Under the pieces are notes generated by a model. That model ran no database searches. It had not been told where the DNA came from and saw only the letters and a program-made list of their open reading frames with translations. This document shows, piece after piece, positions 60,101 to 64,000 of a stretch of DNA of 64,000 nucleotides; the first letter of the stretch is position 1; every line of letters begins with the position of its first letter. The position numbers and the translations under genes are program-made. Source of the stretch: Caprella mutica (Eukaryota > Arthropoda > Malacostraca > Amphipoda > Caprellidae); contig CANNZV010002501.1 of NCBI GenBank assembly GCA_947561585.1, positions 62,024-126,023 of the forward strand, given 5' to 3'.

Positions 60101-63100
60101 AGGTGAATTTTTTAACTTTAAATGTTCGGTTTATTTGTAAAACAAAGTTCTCTGAGAGTATAATAGCATATATCACAGAGTTTTTCTCACCTGGCATTAT
60201 CTCATTGAGGTTCAGCACGTGAATGACTGCCTTAGAGTCTTTCTTCTCGTCAGTGTCACAGCGACTGCAGCGCAACCTCTGCTCAATGTCAAACCCAAAC
60301 AACTCGTCAATGGGGTTGGGAATGAGAGTAGGGGTGGTGTCAGCAGAGCCTGTAATAGACAGAGTGGCAATCAACATCTCACAAGTTATGAAGGTGAACT
60401 CTTTTCAACAATTTGTACAAAGATTGAAAATATTTCCAATAATTTATAATCAGATTGAATAATTTGGTAAATATTATTATATAGTTTAAATAATCTGACG
60501 AGTTTCTTTGAAGTAGCTAAATAAATTGATAGAACAGTTTAATTAGATAGTTCAAGTAGCTATTGCATCTAAAATAAAGATTTACTTGAAAGTGACAAGT
60601 TAATGCATTAAAATACTGAATATAGCTAATAGAGGCAGTCTGTAGTTAATATTGTACTATCTCTCTCTCTCGTGGATGTTTGATATATAGTCATTCATCT
60701 ATCAGTAGCCTGTTTGAAATAAAGTCATGAATAAACTACCAAAAACATCAATGTTGGTCTAGTATCGACTTGTATTATAATGTATATTTGAATAAATGAA
60801 TAGTATAATAAAATGACTATGTAGCTCAGACATTATTTTTTACAATATAATTTGTTTGTTTGTTATTTCTTGACACACCTTCATTTGCAGAGGCAGCTAT
60901 CTCTGCTTTTTCTTTGATGTCAGCCTGCAGTTCTGTCTTCACTTGCGTTAGGATGAACAGATTCCAACTCTGAGGAAACGAAGAGAATAACATCATCATA
61001 CAACTCTAAATGAAAGTATTGGTGCTATGAATCACCATGAAACTATTCATTCAACATTACCATAACTAGAATTAACTATTCTGATTAGGAAGATTTGAAA
61101 TAGATTCACCTAAGGATAAATACTATCTTATCTTAGCACCTAGGTGCACAGTACCATTATCTTAGTACCTAGGTGCACAGTACCATTATCTTAGTACCTA
61201 GGTGCACAGTACCTTTATCTTAGTACCTAGGTGCACAGTACCATTATCTTAGTACCTAGGTGCACAGTACCATTATCTTAGTACCTAGGTGCACAGTACC
61301 ATTATCTTAGCACCTAGGTGCACAGTACCATTATCTTAGTACCTAGGTGCACAGTAACATTATCTTAGTACCTAGGTGCACAGTACCATTACCCAGAGCT
61401 ATAACTTGTAATTCAGAATATAACTTTATAATTTGTACTAAGTTATATAACTTCATGATCTTAGTGCCTAGGTGCACAGTACCATTATCTTAGCACCTAG
61501 GTGCACAGTACCATTATCTTAGTACCTAGGTGCACAGTACCATTATCTTAGTGCCTAGGTGCACAGTACCATTATCTTAGCACCTAGGTGCACAGTACCA
61601 TTATCTTAGTACCTAGGTGCACAGTAACATTATCTTAGTACCTAGGTGCACAGTACCATTATCTTAGTGCCTAGGTGCACAGTACCATTATCTTAGCACC
61701 TAGGTGCACAGTACCATTATCTTAGTGCCTAGGTGCACAGTACCATTATCTTAGTGCCTAGGTGCACAGTACCATTATCTTAGTGCCTAGGTGCACAGTA
61801 CCATTATCTTAGTGCCTAGGTGCACAGTACCATTATCTTAGTGCCTAGGTGCACAGTAGCTCTGCTCTCAGCGTCAGGTAGGGTCAGCCCCATGGCAGAC
61901 ACCTCGGGTATGGTCCTGAAAGCTCGCAAGAAGTTGGAGGAGCTGCAGGGCATGCCTGTAAAGTTACACAAATGAGTACTTTGGACTTCTTCAATCAGTA
62001 GATTATAATCAGATAGATGGGTACCATTTCTGACAACTAACCAAGAGAACATTTTATGGCAAAATGAATTGACGAGTGAATATGGTAGACCCTATCTAGC
62101 ATTAGTGAGTAAAGGGTCTGTAGTTCAATAGAAACTTTAGCTACTTGCAAATAATCTTGGGTAGCTAAGTTAAATTAATGGTAAGCAAAGGGTCTAAGAA
62201 AGTTGTAGCTAAGTAGATCTCCTTTATCAGATATGATAAAAATTAGCATAATATTGGATCAGTTCTTTAAGCAGCTACCCTATTGCCCATAAATATGTTA
62301 ACTAGAACTAAGAGGAATAGCTACTTAATAACTACTCTAGCTGCAATATATACCCCACCCCCCACTACATTAGTACAGGATAGGGTTAATAAGCCCCAAG
62401 GCAGGCAGTTACCTTGGTGGTCCGCTCCCCCTGAACCACTGATGTCTATCATGTGGAACAGGAAGCCCAGCTCACAAGAGAGGCAGTATTCTCTGGAGCA
62501 GAGATGGGACAGGAGGATGGCGCGCAGGGGAGCTATGAAGTAGAACATCTGGGGAGTAGGAGGAGGTGAAACAATAGTAAATAAATAGAGAGGTATGTTA
62601 AGTTTCAATTTCAGTGACGGTGAACTTGATCCATTCTTCATAAACGATGTAAACAAATGAGTACAGTCCAATACTTCAAGTATTATTAGTTGAATATTAT
62701 GAATGAATTGGGTGTTAAATGTTATAGCTAAACAAAATTTTATTTAAGTAAATTTTCATAGAAAGGATTTACCTTTACAGTAGTATATTTCTTATTTAAA
62801 AACAAATATAGCTATACTCTGAGTGACGTCACAGAGTATTTTACGATATAGCTAGTAGCTACCAATATTGTACTCAGTATACTTCTCTATTTACTTACTA
62901 GCTTATGGGTAAAACTAGGTAGCTATGGTGAAGCGATCAGACTAGATGTATTAGTGAACATGCAATCGTAACGAGGTTCGTCAATGAGTCACCACCACAC
63001 TCACCTGAATCATAGGGTTGCAATATGAGTTGGGCAGAGATGAGTCCAAACCAACACAGTTAGTCCTGTTGTAGAAGTCGAAATCAAAGTCATCCATACC

Positions 63101-63559
63101 CAACTTTGTGTATTTGATCTCAAGGCGTCTGTAGCGTCTTGGTACTTTGAACTTCACATTGCTGCTAACGGAGTGACGCTCAGTGCCGCTACTTTTAGCC
63201 TTTTTGCAGCTATCGTAGGGAACCTGTGAAGAAGACAGTGATAGTATAACCATATGTTAGAGCTGAGAGAGGATACTGAAGTAACTGCTATTGAACAAGT
63301 AATGGATAATTAATCAAAAAAACATTTAGCAATGAACTAAGTGCCATTTCTTTTAACATTCATAGTAGCTAATATTTTGCAAGTGAAGAATATAATTTCT
63401 ATTGTAGTTACCACAAATTTTGTCACTTCTTAAAAAAATACACTAAATAATAAATAGCTTACGATGTTCCTCTTGTGGCCCAGATTGTTAGGGTAATAAC
63501 CCACAGAGCCGTGCATGTTCAGATTAGCCAGTATCTTGGAGTCAATTCTAGGAGTTCGA
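50990..63559 (-). CDS. PAN2: PAN2, catalytic subunit of the PAN2-PAN3 poly(A) deadenylase (C-terminal two thirds)
   Basis: Fifteen exons (2377 coding bp, about 792 residues) whose phases all agree. The first third (WD40 propeller and start of the PAN3-binding linker) is beyond the right edge; human PAN2 is about 1200 residues. The encoded part has the linker, the ubiquitin-hydrolase-like domain and the DEDDh 3'-5' exonuclease. The USP box reads [10 protein letters not shown], with Ser where active USPs have the catalytic Cys, so it is a pseudo-hydrolase as known for PAN2. The nuclease has AMDAEF (Asp, Glu), [10 protein letters not shown] (Asp) and THDSVEDA (His, Asp). The family trims poly(A) tails in the cytoplasm. 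Introns carry unusual arrays that duplicate splice donors. Confidence 0.96.
51290..51608. repeat. 36-bp tandem repeat in PAN2 intron, next to the donor
   Basis: About nine copies of a unit with AACTATGATCTCTATGATAC and then AACAGTACCGTTTACA. It begins about 10 bp inside the intron from the donor at 51617/51618. It opens plus-strand frames with a [12 protein letters not shown] repeat that are not genes. Confidence 0.93.
51618..51727 (-). CDS. PAN2: PAN2 exon (exonuclease)
   Basis: Encodes [10 protein letters not shown] and [20 protein letters not shown]. Acceptor TTTCCTCAG, donor CTCA|GTGAGT, leaving one base. Read as a plus-strand frame this region looks coding too, but that is the shadow of this exon and the adjacent array. 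Confidence 0.95.
52327..52548 (-). CDS. PAN2: PAN2 exon (exonuclease motif II)
   Basis: Encodes [20 protein letters not shown], a Leu-rich segment and [10 protein letters not shown] with the third catalytic Asp. Acceptor TTCCCCAG, donor TTTAG|GTAAGG. 222 bp. Confidence 0.97.
52808..52937 (-). CDS. PAN2: PAN2 exon (exonuclease motif I)
   Basis: Encodes [20 protein letters not shown] and then [19 protein letters not shown] carries the first Asp and the Glu of the DEDDh site. Acceptor GTCCCTCAG, donor AGAGG|GTAAGA. Confidence 0.96.
53449..53525. repeat. strong GC-rich hairpin
   Basis: The left arm CAAGGAGGAGGAGCCAACAG and the right arm ending GGCTCTTCCTACTCCTTG are inverses apart from a few mismatches. 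About 35-bp arms and a 6-bp loop. It could be a miniature element or give a stable RNA hairpin. Confidence 0.75.
53865..53975. repeat. dispersed repeat (third copy)
   Basis: CTACCTAACACAAAAATC, then GCGCTATCCTCTAAAACTGC, matches 11619-11725 and 28385-28490. The longer match with 28240-28490 starts at about 53730. Confidence 0.75.
54653..55499. mobile_element. TTAA-flanked fold-back element (piggyBac-like miniature)
   Basis: Left end TTAAGGGAATGGTTTCCGGT, right end ACCGGAAACCATCCCCTTAA. The TTAA at both ends fits piggyBac-type target use. Inner arms at 55022-55100 and 55225-55305 are long inverses (GGGGGTTGGTGCTACAGAAA versus TTTCTGTAGCACCAACCCCC). No transposase. Confidence 0.7.
55657..55868 (-). 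CDS. PAN2: PAN2 exon (end of USP-like domain)
   Basis: Encodes [31 protein letters not shown] and later [14 protein letters not shown]. Acceptor CTTTTTCAG, donor AAAG|GTGAGA. 212 bp; leaves one base completed by the nuclease exon. Confidence 0.95.
55938..56650. repeat. 31-bp array made of an exon end plus its splice donor
   Basis: Exactly 23 units of 31 bp (713 bp) lead up to the exon copy at 56651. The plus-strand unit contains TGATGTCATTGAAGAGGTAC and then CAGTACTCACC. In gene sense it is TGGTACCTCTTCAATGACAT-CAG|GTGAGTAC. Most copies are identical; a few near 55938-56060 vary (TATGTCGTTG, ACTTGATG). Confidence 0.98.
56650..56837 (-). CDS. PAN2: PAN2 exon (USP-like domain), end amplified 23 times
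   Basis: Encodes [20 protein letters not shown] and, after a linker, [18 protein letters not shown], ending HWYLFNDI. Acceptor TTTTAAAG, donor CATCAG|GTGAGTAC. The AG left over pairs with C of the next exon to give Ser. The last 23 exonic bases plus 8 intronic bases form the unit of the array at 55938-56650. Use of any later donor would bring an immediate TGA. Confidence 0.94.
57059..57110. repeat. short tandem copies of a splice-donor-like unit
   Basis: 18-bp units GTGTGGACAAGGTAAGGG in gene sense, two good and one degenerate (GAGAAGTTAAGGG), downstream of the real donor GATAAG|GTAAGGGG at 57138/57139. Confidence 0.8.
57139..57263 (-). CDS. PAN2: PAN2 exon (USP-like domain)
   Basis: Encodes [20 protein letters not shown] and [17 protein letters not shown], ending PLDK. 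Donor GATAAG|GTAAGGG. Two to three more GACAAG|GTAAGGG copies follow within 80 bp in the intron. Confidence 0.94.
57296..58287. repeat. 21-bp minisatellite in PAN2 intron, open on both strands
   Basis: About 47 copies of ACATTAACCTACATGGGGAA plus A, with variants (ATCCTACATG, ATGAGGAAAA). It lies just upstream, in gene sense, of the acceptor for the exon ending at 57263. In that sense each unit reads TTTTCCCCATGTAG|GTTAATG, an acceptor-like pyrimidine tract plus AG. 21 is a multiple of 3, so long frames (GKTLTYM, MFSPCRL) appear on both strands; they are not genes. Confidence 0.95.
58408..58627 (-). CDS. PAN2: PAN2 exon (CCCH-like motif)
   Basis: Encodes [20 protein letters not shown] and later [16 protein letters not shown], a CCCH-type zinc-finger pattern inside the USP-like domain. 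Starts in phase 0; donor CAAG|GTGAGG leaves one base. Confidence 0.93.
58877..59064 (-). CDS. PAN2: PAN2 exon (USP-like domain, second zinc half-site)
   Basis: Encodes [20 protein letters not shown], then [20 protein letters not shown] and [15 protein letters not shown]. The Cys cluster would pair with the CxxC of the previous exon. Donor CAG|GTGGGG. 188 bp. Confidence 0.95.
59065..60190 (-). other. PAN2 intron with donor duplicate and dispersed repeat
   Basis: 1126-bp GT-AG intron. 60073-60115 duplicates the end of the upstream exon. 59705-59960 is a relative of the repeat at 40612-41530. Confidence 0.8.
60191..60349 (-). CDS. PAN2: PAN2 exon (USP-like domain, zinc-binding Cys pair)
   Basis: Encodes [15 protein letters not shown] and [20 protein letters not shown], ending LNEIMP. 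CxxC is one half of a probable zinc site. Donor CCAG|GTGAGA. A decayed second copy of the exon end and donor lies downstream at 60073-60115. Confidence 0.94.
60879..60969 (-). CDS. PAN2: PAN2 exon (USP-like domain)
   Basis: Encodes [15 protein letters not shown] and an Ala/Glu-rich tail. Acceptor TTTCCTCAG, donor GAAG|GTGTGT. 91 bp; leaves one base of a Gly codon. Confidence 0.9.
61126..61854. repeat. 29-bp minisatellite in PAN2 intron, starting on the splice donor
   Basis: About 22 copies of a 29-bp unit (CCATTATCTTAGTACCTAGG, then TGCACAGTA) in two blocks, 61126-61391 and 61460-61857, split by 68 bp of other sequence. In the gene's sense each unit contains ACT|GTGCACCTAGG, the sequence of the exon end and donor at 61855. 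Confidence 0.95.
61855..61955 (-). CDS. PAN2: PAN2 exon (USP-like domain), donor copied in adjacent array
   Basis: Encodes [20 protein letters not shown] and then PDAESRAT. Donor GCTACT|GTGCAC, the only choice that gives phase 0 for the next exon. ACT|GTGCACCTAGG is exactly the core of the 29-bp array that follows in the intron. Confidence 0.9.
62413..62548 (-). CDS. PAN2: PAN2 exon (USP-like domain)
   Basis: Encodes [17 protein letters not shown] and then [18 protein letters not shown], a highly conserved PAN2 segment. Acceptor CCCCAG, donor CAAG|GTAACT. Confidence 0.95.
63005..63223 (-). CDS. PAN2: PAN2 exon (start of USP-like domain)
   Basis: Encodes [19 protein letters not shown], then the USP Cys-box equivalent [10 protein letters not shown] with Ser at the catalytic Cys position. 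Phase 0 to phase 0, 219 bp. Confidence 0.94.
63463..63559 (-). CDS. PAN2: PAN2 exon (linker)
   Basis: Encodes [10 protein letters not shown] and [19 protein letters not shown], the PAN3-binding linker region. Acceptor TTTACCATCAG, donor ATC|GTAAGC. Starts with the last base of a split codon, so more exons lie upstream outside the window. Confidence 0.88.
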
Positions 63560-64000
63560 CTGATGGTAAAAAAAAAACATTGTTAGACAATACGGTTAGT
63601 TACAATGATAATCTAATGTCAATATTGATAAACACCCATTTAAAAAGTAGTATAAGCCTATAAGTAGCTATCGGGATATTTCAATTAGCTACTAAAGCTC
63701 ATTAGATAATGTTGAATTTTTAAAAATTGTCGCAGATAAAATTGCAGAAAGATTTAATGATGTTAGTCTCATAAAATACTCCCATTACAAATTAAAAATA
63801 AGTGAGCTACACATTTAAAAATCAAGGGAAGTATAACCCAGACATCCTAAAATGAGCTGAACTATTTCTTTGAGTATCAAATTTAAAACAACTGAGGGTA
63901 GTTTACGTAATAGTTTCGAATTATCACTCGTGCAATTGACTTGCACAAACTCACCACTACTTGACTTAGCTACATCAACTCACCACTACTTGACTTGCAT

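Overview
The window is AT-rich, intron-bearing animal DNA. GT-AG introns, U2-type acceptors, an I-type LINE, a copia retrotransposon and many hAT, Tc1 and fold-back elements point to an arthropod. A hemipteran such as a planthopper is my best guess from overall texture, not proven by any single marker. One run of N (33575-33652) shows it is a draft assembly.

Layout. 1-4168 is a 15-bp satellite array that runs off the left edge. 4169-9500 holds two or three unidentified short exons, a fold-back cluster and a small unidentified ORF. 9798-20560 is gene-poor: a 1.7-kb fold-back transposon with an 11-bp target duplication, a pair of head-to-head elements ending in CACAGAGA, and several minisatellites. 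21005-26160 is one old 5.2-kb hAT-type element filled with later insertions (a LINE fragment, a Tc1 transposase relic and two further hAT-type elements). 28658-31879 (minus) is a five-exon gene for an RNF168-type E3 ubiquitin ligase. 33776-39050 is a copia element with almost identical LTRs. 39056-43065 carries more small DNA transposons, then a 36-bp minisatellite open on both strands. 44609-50279 (minus) is a full-length I-type LINE with a perfect 14-bp target duplication. 50990-63559 (minus) holds 15 exons encoding the C-terminal two thirds of PAN2, the deadenylase catalytic subunit. Its WD40-coding exons lie beyond the right edge.

The two recognised genes are unrelated in function: DNA-damage ubiquitin signalling and mRNA poly(A) shortening. 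Both were reconstructed exon by exon, and the splice phases agree at every junction. The RNF168-type gene has one frameshift in its long third exon and one GC-AG intron.

The most unusual feature is in PAN2. At several introns the exon end plus its 5' splice site has been tandemly amplified. The clearest case has 23 extra copies of a 31-bp unit holding the last 23 exonic bases and the donor. A second array (29-bp unit) starts on the donor of another exon. Two further introns carry low-copy duplications of the donor region, and one more has a minisatellite starting about 10 bp inside the intron. I have not seen this pattern described and regard it as the best candidate for new biology here.
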